From Streptomyces sp. TSRI0107 (GTDB taxonomy: Bacteria; Actinomycetota; Actinomycetes; Streptomycetales; Streptomycetaceae): 64,000 nucleotides of DNA. The position numbers and the translations under genes are program-made. Under the pieces are notes generated by a model. The model had not been told where the DNA came from. It saw only the letters and a list, made by a program, of their open reading frames with translations, and did not search any database. The stretch is from positions 612,189 to 676,188 of the forward strand of contig NZ_LIVZ01000007.1 of NCBI RefSeq assembly GCF_001905845.1. The letters run 5' to 3'. How positions within the stretch are numbered: position 1 is the first letter of the stretch; every line of letters begins with the position of its first letter. Shown in pieces: positions 50,377-59,212 of this stretch.

Positions 50377-50892
50377 GTGCGCCTGCCTCTCCTGGCACTC
50401 CTCGCACGCGGCCCGGCCCACGGCTACGAGCTCAAACAGGACCTTGAGCAACTGCTGGGCTCCGCGTACCCTCAGCCGAACGTCGGCCAGATCTACGTCA
50501 CCCTCGGCCGCCTCGAGAAGTCGGGACTGATCGAGGGCGAGGACATCGAGCAGTCCAGCCGGCCCAACAAGAAGGTCTACCACCTCACCGACGCCGGGCG
50601 GGAGGCGCTGCACGCCTGGTTCGAGGAGACCGAGGACGAGCCGCGCGTGCGGGACGAGTTCTTCATGAAGCTCGCCCTCGCCCCGCAGACCGGTCTCGCC
50701 GACCAGATCGCCCTCATCAACCGACAGCGGCGCCAGTACCTGAACACCATGCGAAACCTGTCGAAGCTGGCCACCGCCGAGAACCGCGACAACCGCATCG
50801 CCCAGCTGCTGATCGAGGGCGCGATGCTGCACCTCCAGGCCGACCTCGACTGGCTGGAGCGGTGTCAGGAAGAACTGGAGGAGCTGGAATGA
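50377..50892 (+). CDS. PadR-family transcriptional regulator
   Basis: 171 aa. An N-terminal winged helix (LALLARGPAHGYELKQDLEQL, YPQPNVGQIYVTLGRLEKSGLI) and a C-terminal helical dimer domain (Vir_act_alpha_C-type, LQADLDWLERCQEELEELE). GTG 50377 has AGGAGG 9 bases upstream. It is coupled (ATGA) to the ABC ATPase, so it is the probable repressor of the exporter. It is released by a drug or envelope signal in known systems. Confidence 0.9.
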   Translation: MRLPLLALLARGPAHGYELKQDLEQLLGSAYPQPNVGQIYVTLGRLEKSGLIEGEDIEQSSRPNKKVYHLTDAGREALHAWFEETEDEPRVRDEFFMKLALAPQTGLADQIALINRQRRQYLNTMRNLSKLATAENRDNRIAQLLIEGAMLHLQADLDWLERCQEELEELE

Positions 50893-51641
50893 GCGACGCT
50901 TCCGCTCCCGTGCTGCGCGCCGAGGGCCTGGTGAAGACGCACCACGGCGAGGGCGCGCCCGCCCATGCCGTGCGCGGCGTCGACCTGTCCGTGCGGCGCG
51001 GGGAGTTCGTGGCGATCACCGGGCCGTCCGGCGCCGGCAAGTCGACGCTGCTGCACCTGCTCGGCGGGCTCCAGCGGCCCGACGCCGGCAGCATCTGGCT
51101 GGACGGCGAGTGCACGGACGGGTACAGCGAGGCCCGCTGGGCCGTGGAGCGCCGGACCCGCATCGGGATCGTCTTCCAGTTCTTCAACCTGGTGTCCAAC
51201 CTGTCCGTCGCCGACAACGTGGAACTGCCCGCCCTGCTCGCCGGGGTCCCGCCGAAGCGGGCGCGCGCCGAGCGGGAGCGGCTGCTGGCCGACCTGGGGC
51301 TCACCGGCAAGGAACGCAGCATGCCCGGTGAGCTGTCCGGTGGCGAACAGCAGCGGGTGGCGCTCGCCCGCGCCCTCGTCAACCAGCCGCCTCTGCTGCT
51401 GGCCGACGAACCCGCGGGCAGCCTCGACAGCAAGGGCACCCGCGAGGTGGTGCGGCTGCTGTCCGGCTTCCACCAGCGCGGCCAGACGATCGTGCTGGTC
51501 ACCCACGACGCCCGGATGGCGAGCGCGGCGGACCGGGTGATCAGTTTCTTCGACGGACGGATCGCCGACGACGCGGAACTCGACGGCGGCCGGCCGCCGC
51601 GCCGGGCCGGGATATCCGGTGTGCTGGAGCTCAAGGACTGA
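50889..51641 (+). CDS. MacB/LolD-type ABC ATP-binding protein
   Basis: 250 aa. Walker A GPSGAGKST is at about 44-52. The group-specific QFFNLVSNLSVADNVELP, the signature LSGGEQQRVALARAL and Walker B LLLADEPAGSLDSKG follow. It partners the FtsX-like permease downstream for mechanotransmission or lipoprotein/antibiotic handling rather than classic transport. It is coupled to padR. Confidence 0.9.
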   Translation: MSDASAPVLRAEGLVKTHHGEGAPAHAVRGVDLSVRRGEFVAITGPSGAGKSTLLHLLGGLQRPDAGSIWLDGECTDGYSEARWAVERRTRIGIVFQFFNLVSNLSVADNVELPALLAGVPPKRARAERERLLADLGLTGKERSMPGELSGGEQQRVALARALVNQPPLLLADEPAGSLDSKGTREVVRLLSGFHQRGQTIVLVTHDARMASAADRVISFFDGRIADDAELDGGRPPRRAGISGVLELKD

Positions 51642-51642
51642 C

Positions 51643-51768
51643 ATGCGGCTGTACGACCACTGCGCCGACCGCGCACGCGCGGCGACCGGAAGCAGGGCTC
51701 GCCACGAGCACGCGGTGACCGGAACGGGGCCCCGCCGCGGGCCCGCGGCGGCCGGGTCGAAGGGCTGA
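51643..51768 (+). CDS. Possible 41-aa peptide between ABC subunits
   Basis: An ATG 2 bp after the ATPase stop, with AAGGA 5 bases upstream, opens 41 codons (MRLYDHCADRARAATG ... ending GSKG). The frame stops 4 bp before the permease GTG. Codon positions 3 are GC-rich. It may be a real small gene that keeps ribosomes moving through the operon, or chance. The arginine-rich composition gives no family hint. Confidence 0.4.
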   Translation: MRLYDHCADRARAATGSRARHEHAVTGTGPRRGPAAAGSKG

Positions 51769-51772
51769 GGCC

Positions 51773-54073
51773 GTGCGAGCCACCCTGCGCTGGGCGCACT
51801 CCGATCTGCGCACGCACCGCGGCGAGGCGCTGTTCCTCGTCCTCGCCACCGCGGGCATCGTCCTCTCCCTGCTGCTGGCCGCAGCCCTGTTCGGTTACGC
51901 CACCAACCCCTGGCAGCGGGTCTTCACCCAGGCGCGCGGCGCGCACGTCTGGCTGCACACCGCCCCCACCGCAGACGCGCGGGACCTGGCCGGGCTGGAC
52001 GGCGTCGAGTCCGTCGCCGGGCCCTACCCCACCGCGTCCACCACCGTCGTCGCGGGCGGCAGCCGCGCCTCCGTGGAACTGCGCGGCAGCTCCGCGCGGA
52101 CGCCCTCCGTCGGCCGCCCGCTGCTCGCCTCCGGCCACTGGCTGGACCCGGCCACCCCCGACGGCGTGGTCCTGGAGAGCCGCCTCGCCCTCGCCCTGCT
52201 CGCCGAGCCGGGCGACACCCTCACCCTGCCCGGCACCGCACGCCGGCTCACCGTCGTCGGCGTCGCCGACAGCGCCGAGCCGCGCTACCGGCCGGGCGAG
52301 CAGCCGGGCCTCGTCTGGGCGCTGCCGTCCGCGGTGCCCGACCCGGACGCGCAGGTGATCGGGCTGCGGCTCAAGGACCCCGGCGACACCGGGTACGCCG
52401 TGCAGCGGGCCGTGACCGTGCTCGGCGCGGGCGCGATCGGCGAGGTCTCCACCTGGCAGCAGGCCAGGGCCGAGGCACAGGGCGACAACCGGCTCCTCGG
52501 ACAGGTGCTGGGCCTGTTCGGGCTCGGCGCGCTGGCCGCCGCCGGGCTCGCCGTGCACGGGGCGATCGGCACCCGGATCCGTGGCCATCTGCGGGACATC
52601 TCCGTGCTGAAGGCGATCGGCTTCACCCCGGGCCAGGTGGTCCGCGTCTTCCTGCTCCAGCACCTGGCGTACGCCCTGCTGGGCGCCGTGGCCGCCGCCG
52701 CGCTCACCGAGGTGCTGGGCAGCCGGATCCCGGGCCGGCTCGGCGACGCGATCGGTGTGTGGCAGGGACTGCCGGGGCATACGGCCGCCCTGTTCGCCGT
52801 GCCGGTGGCGGCGGTGCTGCTCATCGGCGCGACCACCGGGCTCGCCGCGTGGCGGGCGGGACGGGTGCCGCCGGTGCCGGTGGCGCGGTCCGGGGCTCCC
52901 TCCGGAGGACGGCTGTCGGGGCCGGCGCGCCGGGCGCTCGGGGCGCGGGTGCTCGGGCTGGGCGTGCCGCCCGCGCTGGTGCTGGGCTGGCACAAGGCGT
53001 TCACCCGTCGCCCGCGGTCGTGGGGGGCCGTGGCGCGGCTCGCGCTGCCGCTGCTGCTGATCGTGGTCGCGCTGAGCGCGTGGACCACCATCGACCGGTT
53101 CCAGCACAGCCCCGAGCGGATCGGCCTGCCGGCCGCGCTGACCGTGCGGGCGGACGCGCGCCTCGACGACCGGGACGCCCGCGAGCTGCTGGAGCGCGAT
53201 CCGCAGGTGGCCGCCGCCTACCCGGGTGTGGAGGTGGCCGCGCTGGTGCCGGGCCAGACGGCGACGATCGCGCTGCGCGGCCTCGGCACCCGTGCGGAGC
53301 CGTACCCGTACACGCTGGCCGAGGGCCGCGCCGCGCGCGGGCCCGACGAGGCGGTGGCCGGGCAGGGGCTGCTCGATCTGCTGGACGCGCGGGTCGGCGA
53401 CTGGGTGCGGATGACCGTGGGCTCCCAGCCGCAGGTCCTGCACATCGTGGGCCGCAGCATCGAGCCGGAGAACGCCGGCCGGGTCGTCTCCACCTCGCTC
53501 GACACCCTCCGCGAGAACGACCCCCGGCTGAGTCCGAGCCTCTACCATCTGCGCCTGCCCCCCGACGCCGAACCCGGGGAGGTCGCCGAGCGCCTCGCCG
53601 AGGCCGGGCAGGGACATCTGGACGTGCACACCGTGACGAACCCGGCCGACGGTCTGTACCCCCTGCGCGGAGTCGTCCTCGGGCTGATCGCCGTGCTCGC
53701 CCTCATCGGGCTCATCGAACTGCTCACCGCGATCGGCGGCACCGTCCGCGAGGGCGAGCGGGATCTGCCGGCGCTGCGGGCGATCGGCCTGTCCCCGCGC
53801 CAGATCACCGCGATCACCGTCACGGCCACGGGCTGCACCGCCCTCGCGGCCGTCCTCCTCGGTACCGCCCTCGGGGTGCCGCTCGCGCGCTGGCTGATCG
53901 ACGCCCAGGGCAGCTCCAGCGGCATCGGCGCGGGGATCGCCCAGGGCCCCTCCCCCGCGCTGCTGGTGCTGCTGGGGGCGGCCGCCGTGCTGGGCGCGGC
54001 GGGGCTGGCCGCGCTGCCGGCGGCCCGCTCGACGCGCCGCCGCTTCGCGGACACGCTCAGCTCGGTCGCCTGA
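51773..54073 (+). CDS. FtsX-family ABC permease, duplicated type
   Basis: 766 aa. An N-terminal helix (about 21-43), an extracytoplasmic domain, three helices (about 240-370), then a second helix and extracytoplasmic domain and three more helices at the end (VVLGLIAVLALIGLIELL; LVLLGAAAVLGAAGLAALP). The two FtsX cores each carry a LKAIGF or LRAIGL coupling segment (ISVLKAIGFTPGQV; LPALRAIGLSPRQI). This is a large two-module permease. A GTG start follows CTGAGG. Together with the preceding ATPase and PadR it forms one operon. Confidence 0.87.
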   Translation: MRATLRWAHSDLRTHRGEALFLVLATAGIVLSLLLAAALFGYATNPWQRVFTQARGAHVWLHTAPTADARDLAGLDGVESVAGPYPTASTTVVAGGSRASVELRGSSARTPSVGRPLLASGHWLDPATPDGVVLESRLALALLAEPGDTLTLPGTARRLTVVGVADSAEPRYRPGEQPGLVWALPSAVPDPDAQVIGLRLKDPGDTGYAVQRAVTVLGAGAIGEVSTWQQARAEAQGDNRLLGQVLGLFGLGALAAAGLAVHGAIGTRIRGHLRDISVLKAIGFTPGQVVRVFLLQHLAYALLGAVAAAALTEVLGSRIPGRLGDAIGVWQGLPGHTAALFAVPVAAVLLIGATTGLAAWRAGRVPPVPVARSGAPSGGRLSGPARRALGARVLGLGVPPALVLGWHKAFTRRPRSWGAVARLALPLLLIVVALSAWTTIDRFQHSPERIGLPAALTVRADARLDDRDARELLERDPQVAAAYPGVEVAALVPGQTATIALRGLGTRAEPYPYTLAEGRAARGPDEAVAGQGLLDLLDARVGDWVRMTVGSQPQVLHIVGRSIEPENAGRVVSTSLDTLRENDPRLSPSLYHLRLPPDAEPGEVAERLAEAGQGHLDVHTVTNPADGLYPLRGVVLGLIAVLALIGLIELLTAIGGTVREGERDLPALRAIGLSPRQITAITVTATGCTALAAVLLGTALGVPLARWLIDAQGSSSGIGAGIAQGPSPALLVLLGAAAVLGAAGLAALPAARSTRRRFADTLSSVA

Positions 54074-54117
54074 CCTACGCCGATGCCGGGGCGGGGGCCC
54101 GGGCTGGACCCTTTCTG

Positions 54118-55047
54118 TCAGCCGCCGTTGGGGCCGGGGGTGTAGGGGTTGCCGTACGGGTTGCCCTGCGGGGGCGTGTACGGGTTGCCGTACGGATTCC
54201 CCTGCGGCGGCGCGTACGGGTTGCCGTACGGGTTGCCCTGCTGCGGGACGTACGGCGGTGCCGTCGGCGGCATGGCGGGCGGCATCGGCGGAGGCGGGCC
54301 AGGGACGCGGGGCAGGGTGGCCGGGTGGGCGGCCAGCCGGATGCCGTAGCGCTGCCTGAGGCGGCCCATCTCCAGCAGGGCGATGCCGGTGACCGTCAGC
54401 GGCGCGCCCAGGATGAACAGGAAGCCCATGGTGAGGCTCAGACCGTGCAGGTCCCCGGTGACCAGGTCTGGGATGGCCATCAGCCAGGTCGTCACCGTGG
54501 CCAGCAGCGGCGGCAGACAGCGGTGGACGCCGGCCGTGCCGAAGAAGTTCCCGGAGACGTGCACCGCTCCGCGGATCACGATGGCGGTCAGCCAGAGCGC
54601 CACCGGGGCGAGCAGCAGTACGAAGAATCCCGCGCCGCCCGCGAACCGCCACACCAGGACGGTCAGCACGATCGTGCCGACGAAGGCGAGCAGCAGCTTC
54701 AGCGAGTTGAGCAGCGGTTCCCGCATCGCCCGGACCGTGCCGCCGCGCCGCCAGACGTAGAGCATCACACCGACCGTCAGCGGGGTGATGAACAGCAGCA
54801 CGGCGGAGGCGGTGAGCATGTTCTCCAGCACCTCCTCGAAGGCGAAGCCGCCCTCGACGAAGGTGTAGACGCCGACCGCCGCGACCGTGCCAGCGATCAG
54901 CCGTACCCGCTTGAGCTGTTCCACCGCCGGGTCCAGCGAGTCCGGGATCCAGGCCGGGTGGAACAGCGCGCGGGCCAGTTCCTTCGGCCGCAGCAGCGAC
55001 CGGGGCGTCAGGGTGCCGCCCGTCCAACTCCCCTGTGTTCTTGTCAC
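54118..55047 (-). CDS. Yip1-like membrane protein with NPYGNPY-repeat tail
   Basis: 309 aa. Five or six membrane segments between about residues 48 and 232 follow a cytoplasmic N terminus. The C-terminal 65 residues are proline-rich and carry three near-identical repeats of QGNPYGNPYxPP. Similar Tyr/Pro-rich tails occur on actinobacterial DUF/TM proteins and might bind partners. The core resembles Yip1/DUF1282 proteins, which I can only suggest. GTG start. Confidence 0.72.
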   Translation of the reverse strand: MTRTQGSWTGGTLTPRSLLRPKELARALFHPAWIPDSLDPAVEQLKRVRLIAGTVAAVGVYTFVEGGFAFEEVLENMLTASAVLLFITPLTVGVMLYVWRRGGTVRAMREPLLNSLKLLLAFVGTIVLTVLVWRFAGGAGFFVLLLAPVALWLTAIVIRGAVHVSGNFFGTAGVHRCLPPLLATVTTWLMAIPDLVTGDLHGLSLTMGFLFILGAPLTVTGIALLEMGRLRQRYGIRLAAHPATLPRVPGPPPPMPPAMPPTAPPYVPQQGNPYGNPYAPPQGNPYGNPYTPPQGNPYGNPYTPGPNGG

Positions 55048-55093
55048 GTTGAGCTCCCCCGAGCGATCGTGTCCATGATCATCGGGGAGTGTA

Positions 55094-55128
55094 CGGGAAG
55101 CGGGGGCCCAGGCGCCTCCCGCTTCCCG
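55094..55128 (-). terminator. Terminator after pgi
   Basis: An 11-bp stem CGGGAAGCGGG/CCCGCTTCCCG with a 13-nt loop, 32 bp beyond the pgi stop. Confidence 0.65.
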
Positions 55129-55159
55129 GGGGCACCTCCGCCCCCACTGGCACCGTCCG

Positions 55160-56815
55160 TCAGCGCCGGCCGCGCAGCTCCCGGTACCGGGCGACCAGCG
55201 CCTCGGTGGACGTGTCCAGGCCGGGCACGTCGGCGCCTTCGGTGAGCGCGGGCTCGACGCGCTTGGCGAGGACCTTGCCGAGCTCCACGCCCCACTGGTC
55301 GAAGGAGTCGATGTTCCAGACTGCGCCCTGGACGAACACCTTGTGCTCGTAGAGGGCGACGAGCTGGCCGAGCACCGACGGGGTCAGCTCCCGGGCAAGG
55401 ATCGTCGTCGTCGGATGGTTGCCCTTGAACGTCTTGTGCGCCACCAGCTCCTCCGGCACGCCCTCGGCCCGCACCTCCTCGGGCGTCTTGCCGAACGCCA
55501 GCGCCTGGGTCTGGGCGAAGAAGTTGGCCATGAGCAGGTCGTGCTGCGCCTTGAGTTCGTCGCTCAGCTCGGCGACCGGCTCGGCGAAGCCGATGAAGTC
55601 GGCGGGGATGAGCTTGGTGCCCTGGTGGATGAGCTGGTAGTAGGCGTGCTGGCCGTTGGTGCCGGGGGTGCCCCAGACGACCGGGCCGGTCTGCCAGTCG
55701 ACCTCCTGCCCGTCCCGGTCCACGTACTTGCCGTTGGACTCCATGTCCAGCTGCTGGAGGTAGGCGGTGAACTTGGACAGGTAGTGGCTGTACGGCAGGA
55801 CGGCGTGGGACTGGGCGTCGTGGAAGTTGTTGTACCAGATGCCCAGCAGGCCCAGCAGCAGCGGCGCGTTGGCCTCGGGGGGCGCGGTGCGGAAGTGCTC
55901 GTCGACCAGGTGGAAGCCGTCCAGCATCTCCCGGAAGCGGTCCGGTCCGATGGCGATCATCAGGGACAGGCCGATCGCGGAGTCGTAGGAGTAGCGGCCG
56001 CCGACCCAGTCCCAGAACTCGAACATGTTCGCCGTGTCGATGCCGAAGTCCGCCACCTTCCCGGCGTTGGTGGACAGCGCCACGAAGTGCTTGGCGACGG
56101 CCTCCTGACCTACGTTCAGTCCGCGCAGCAGCCAGTTGCGGGCGGAGGTGGCGTTGGTGACCGTCTCGATGGTGGTGAACGTCTTGGACGCGACGATGAA
56201 CAGGGTCTCCGCCGGGTCCAGGTCGCGGACCGCCTCGTGCAGGTCGGCGCCGTCCACGTTGGAGACGAAACGGACCGTCAGATCGCGGTCGGTGTAGCTG
56301 CGCAGCACCTCGTAGGCCATCGCGGGGCCGAGGTCGGAGCCGCCGATGCCGATGTTGACGACGTTCCGGATGCGCTTGCCGGTGTGGCCGGTCCACTCGC
56401 CGGAGCGGACCCGCCCGGCGAAGTCGGCCATCTTGTCGAGGACGGCGTGGACGGCGGGCACCACGTTCTCGCCGTCGACCTCGATCACCGCCTCGCGCGG
56501 GGCCCGCAGCGCGGTGTGCAGCACGGCCCGGCCCTCGGTGTTGTTGATCTTCTCACCGCGGAACATCGCGTCCCGCAGCCCGAACACGTCCGTCGCGGCG
56601 GCCAGCTCGCGCAGCAGCCGCAGGGTCTCGTCGGTGACGAGGTGCTTGGAGTAGTCGATGTGCAGGTCACCGACCTGGAGCGTGTACCCGCTGCCGCGCT
56701 CGGGGCCGGCGGCGAACAGGTCGCGCAGCCGCACCTCGCCGAGCTCCTCGCGGTGCTTGGCCAGAGCGGTCCACTCGGGGGTCTGGTTGAGCCTCGTACG
56801 GCCGTCTGCGTTCAT
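55160..56815 (-). CDS. pgi: Glucose-6-phosphate isomerase
   Basis: 551-aa PGI. Signatures are NIGIGGSDLGPAMAYEVL, VSNVDG, FIVASKTFTTIETVTNA, and the C-terminal GQLVALYEHKVFVQGAVWNIDSFDQWGVELGK split over its two motifs. The ATG at 56815 is preceded by GAAGG 12 bases upstream. The longer frame to 56878 lacks support. It interconverts glucose-6- and fructose-6-phosphate, connecting the zwf operon to glycolysis. Confidence 0.93.
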   Translation of the reverse strand: MNADGRTRLNQTPEWTALAKHREELGEVRLRDLFAAGPERGSGYTLQVGDLHIDYSKHLVTDETLRLLRELAAATDVFGLRDAMFRGEKINNTEGRAVLHTALRAPREAVIEVDGENVVPAVHAVLDKMADFAGRVRSGEWTGHTGKRIRNVVNIGIGGSDLGPAMAYEVLRSYTDRDLTVRFVSNVDGADLHEAVRDLDPAETLFIVASKTFTTIETVTNATSARNWLLRGLNVGQEAVAKHFVALSTNAGKVADFGIDTANMFEFWDWVGGRYSYDSAIGLSLMIAIGPDRFREMLDGFHLVDEHFRTAPPEANAPLLLGLLGIWYNNFHDAQSHAVLPYSHYLSKFTAYLQQLDMESNGKYVDRDGQEVDWQTGPVVWGTPGTNGQHAYYQLIHQGTKLIPADFIGFAEPVAELSDELKAQHDLLMANFFAQTQALAFGKTPEEVRAEGVPEELVAHKTFKGNHPTTTILARELTPSVLGQLVALYEHKVFVQGAVWNIDSFDQWGVELGKVLAKRVEPALTEGADVPGLDTSTEALVARYRELRGRR

Positions 56816-56887
56816 CTGGGACTTCAGCCTTCTTCCTTGTCCTGCCTGTACCGGCGACTGCCCCGCTGCCGGTCCCAACCTAGTTGA

Positions 56888-58156
56888 TCAGCGGTTGCCG
56901 GGAGCTGTCGTGACGCCGTCCCTCGGCGCAACAACAGGTACGTCGGGTCGGCGGCCGGGTATCAGGGCGGCGACGGACAGGGCGAAGAAGGCGGCCGCGA
57001 GCAGCGCGGGCGTGTTGGCTCCCCAGGCGCCGGCGACCGCGCCGCCCAGCAGGGCGCCGAGCGGTGCCCCGGCGACCGCCAGGGTCCGGTAGGCGGAGCT
57101 GACCCGGCCCAGCATCCCGGCGGGGCTGCGCTGCTGCATCAGCGTGGTCGTGTTGACGTTCCACACCATGCCCATGAACCCGAACACGGCCAGGGCGCAC
57201 ACCAGGGCGACCGGGCTGCGCACCGTGCCCATGACGACGAGCGCGCCGATCTGCACGCTCCCGGCGGCGAGCACCGCCCGGACCCGCCCGAGGCGGTCGG
57301 CGATCCGGCGGACCGCCGCTCCCCCGGTCAGGCTGCCCACGGTGTACGCGGTCAGGGCCGCCGCGTATCCCCCGGTGCCCGCGTCCAGCCAGTCGGTCAC
57401 CAGGACGACCAGGGTGGCGATGAGGGCGCCCATGCCGATGTTGCACAGGGCGGTGGCGGCGCACAGCGCCCGCAGCGCCCGGTCCCGGACCAGCGTGCAC
57501 AGTCCCTCGGCGATCTCCCGGCGCAGGGTGCTGCCCGCCGGTCTCGGCTCGCGCCGGGGCGGCGCGGTCCGCAGGGAGGCCACCAGCGCGGCGGCCAGCA
57601 GGAAGGTGACGGCGTCGGCCGCGAAGGGGACGGCGGCCCCGGCGGCGAGCAGCAGCGGCACGACGGGGCCGCCGACGAGACCGCCCGCGAGCTGCTGGCC
57701 GGTCATCAGGCGGGCGTTGGCGCCGCCGAGCGCGTCCTTCGCGACGAGGCCGGGCAGCAGGGCGGTGGCGGCGTTGTCGAAAAGGGTCTGCAGGGTGGTG
57801 AGGGTGAAGGCCAGTGCGGTCAGCAGGGCGATCGACGCGTGCCCGAGCGCCACGGCGACCGCGAAGCCCGCGACCAGCAGTCCCCGTACGGCGTCCACGG
57901 TCCACATGGCGCGGCGCTGGTCCACGCGGTCCGCGACGGCTCCGCCGAGCAGTCCGAAGAGCAGCCAGGGCAGCTGGCCGCAGGCGGTGACGGCGGCGAT
58001 GAGCAGCGGCTCGTCGGTGAGTGTGACGGCGAGCAGGGGCAGGGCGGCCGTGCGCAGCGCGTCGCCGAAGCTGGACAGCACGGCGGCACTCCACAACCGC
58101 CCGAAGCCCCCACGCCACGCGGGGGCGCTCACGCCCGCCGTCTCGACCGTCGCCAC
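56888..58156 (-). CDS. MFS transporter (enterobactin-exporter-like group)
   Basis: 422 aa with 12 predicted helices. The MFS loop 2-3 motif appears as GAVADRVDQRRAM and again in the second half as RRIADRLGRVRAVL. It starts at GTG 58156. It resembles the MFS_3/EntS group that exports drugs or siderophores. It stands alone between pgi and rbpA, and its substrate is unknown. Confidence 0.82.
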   Translation of the reverse strand: MATVETAGVSAPAWRGGFGRLWSAAVLSSFGDALRTAALPLLAVTLTDEPLLIAAVTACGQLPWLLFGLLGGAVADRVDQRRAMWTVDAVRGLLVAGFAVAVALGHASIALLTALAFTLTTLQTLFDNAATALLPGLVAKDALGGANARLMTGQQLAGGLVGGPVVPLLLAAGAAVPFAADAVTFLLAAALVASLRTAPPRREPRPAGSTLRREIAEGLCTLVRDRALRALCAATALCNIGMGALIATLVVLVTDWLDAGTGGYAAALTAYTVGSLTGGAAVRRIADRLGRVRAVLAAGSVQIGALVVMGTVRSPVALVCALAVFGFMGMVWNVNTTTLMQQRSPAGMLGRVSSAYRTLAVAGAPLGALLGGAVAGAWGANTPALLAAAFFALSVAALIPGRRPDVPVVAPRDGVTTAPGNR

Positions 58157-58252
58157 GACTCCCCCTCACGATGCGCCCGATGCACACACCGTAGAGGGCA
58201 CCACTGACAACGGGTCCGCGAGCGGTGGCCGGCCGCGGGGGCCGGGACGGCT

Positions 58253-58282
58253 CCGGCCGGGCACCTGTCGGTACCCGGCCGG
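58253..58282 (-). terminator. Terminator after rbpA
   Basis: A 9-bp stem CCGGCCGGG/CCCGGCCGG (58253-58261 with 58274-58282), 11 bp beyond the rbpA stop. Confidence 0.6.
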
Positions 58283-58292
58283 TCGTCAAGTC

Positions 58293-58628
58293 CTAGATCT
58301 CGCCCCGCAGTTTGGCCAGCGCCTCCGCGAGGATCGCCTCGCCGTCCGCGTCGCTGCGCCGCTCCCGGACGTACGCGAGGTGCGTCTTGTAGGGCTCGGT
58401 GCGCGGCGGTGCCGGCGGGTTGTCCCGGTCCTGTCCGGCCGGGAAGCCACAACGCGGGCAGTCCCAGGTGTCGGGAACCTGCGCGTCACTGGCGAAGCTC
58501 GGCTGCGTCTCGTGTCCGTTGGAGCACCAGAAGGAGATGCGCAGACGCGGCGCGGACTCGCCCCGCTCGGCCTCACCCATCGGCCCCGCCCCGACCCGGC
58601 TTCCTCGGATCGCGTTGCCACTTGCCAC
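58293..58628 (-). CDS. rbpA: RNA polymerase-binding protein RbpA
   Basis: 111 aa. A central zinc-ribbon-like core (FWCSNGHE ... DCPRCG, Cys35, His39, Cys57, Cys60) and the C-terminal sigma-interaction helix (GEAILAEALAKLRGEI). It activates HrdB-dependent initiation in actinobacteria. GTG start at 58628 with GGAG 8 bases upstream. Confidence 0.93.
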   Translation of the reverse strand: MASGNAIRGSRVGAGPMGEAERGESAPRLRISFWCSNGHETQPSFASDAQVPDTWDCPRCGFPAGQDRDNPPAPPRTEPYKTHLAYVRERRSDADGEAILAEALAKLRGEI

Positions 58629-58868
58629 GGTCGTAACTCCCTGCGTGATGGTGCCGCGAAGCGCGTCGGCGTTTCGCTTCGCTGCGAGCGCCCCAGTCTA
58701 CGTAAGGCCCAACGCGCGTCCAGTGATTGGAGTTACAAGGCCCCACACCCTAGACGCAAGCCCCATGATAGGCCGCGCTCCGGGGCGCGTACCGAACATG
58801 GGGCGTTACGTGCGGAATCGTGCTGACGTGCGGAGTGTCAGCGGTCGCGTGTCGGCGGTTGCCGGAGC

Positions 58869-59102
58869 TCAGCCGACCTTCATCAGGATGCCGAGCACGA
58901 CGATGCTCGCGAACCACAGCAGACCGACCACGACGGTGATGCGGTCGAGGTTGCGCTCGGCGACCGAGGAGCCGCCGACGGAGGACTGCATGCCGCCACC
59001 GAACATGTCGGAGAGGCCGCCGCCCTTCCCCTTGTGCATCAGCACCAGCAGCATCAGCAGCAGGCTGAAGACGATCAGGGCGATCGAGAACCCCATAACC
59101 AC
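58869..59102 (-). CDS. secG: Preprotein translocase subunit SecG
   Basis: 77 aa with two membrane helices (ALIVFSLLLMLLVLM; VVVGLLWFASIVVLGIL) around the conserved loop GKGGGLSDMFGGG. GTG 59102 is chosen for the better position behind GAGGAAG. ATG 59096 is possible. It lies downstream of tpiA in the glycolytic cluster, a conserved actinobacterial placement. Confidence 0.9.
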   Translation of the reverse strand: MVMGFSIALIVFSLLLMLLVLMHKGKGGGLSDMFGGGMQSSVGGSSVAERNLDRITVVVGLLWFASIVVLGILMKVG

Positions 59103-59212
59103 GGCTGGACCAACTTCCTCGGCTTCGGATGGACGACGGGGGCATGGTGGTCGACCACCATGCCCCCGCAAGGGTACGACGGAACGCCGCTACCGCATAC
59201 TCACTGATCGGC

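Noticed and set aside
50717..55027. A 1,436-codon open frame on the minus strand
   Set aside because: It is a shadow of the ABC/FtsX genes on the plus strand. The composition is Arg/Gly/Pro-rich low-complexity, and recognised proteins with correct codon bias occupy the other strand.
58629..58868. SigR-type promoter for rbpA
   Set aside because: rbpA is known to be stress-controlled in S. coelicolor, but I could not find a GGAAT-N18-GTT pair in the right place on the minus strand.
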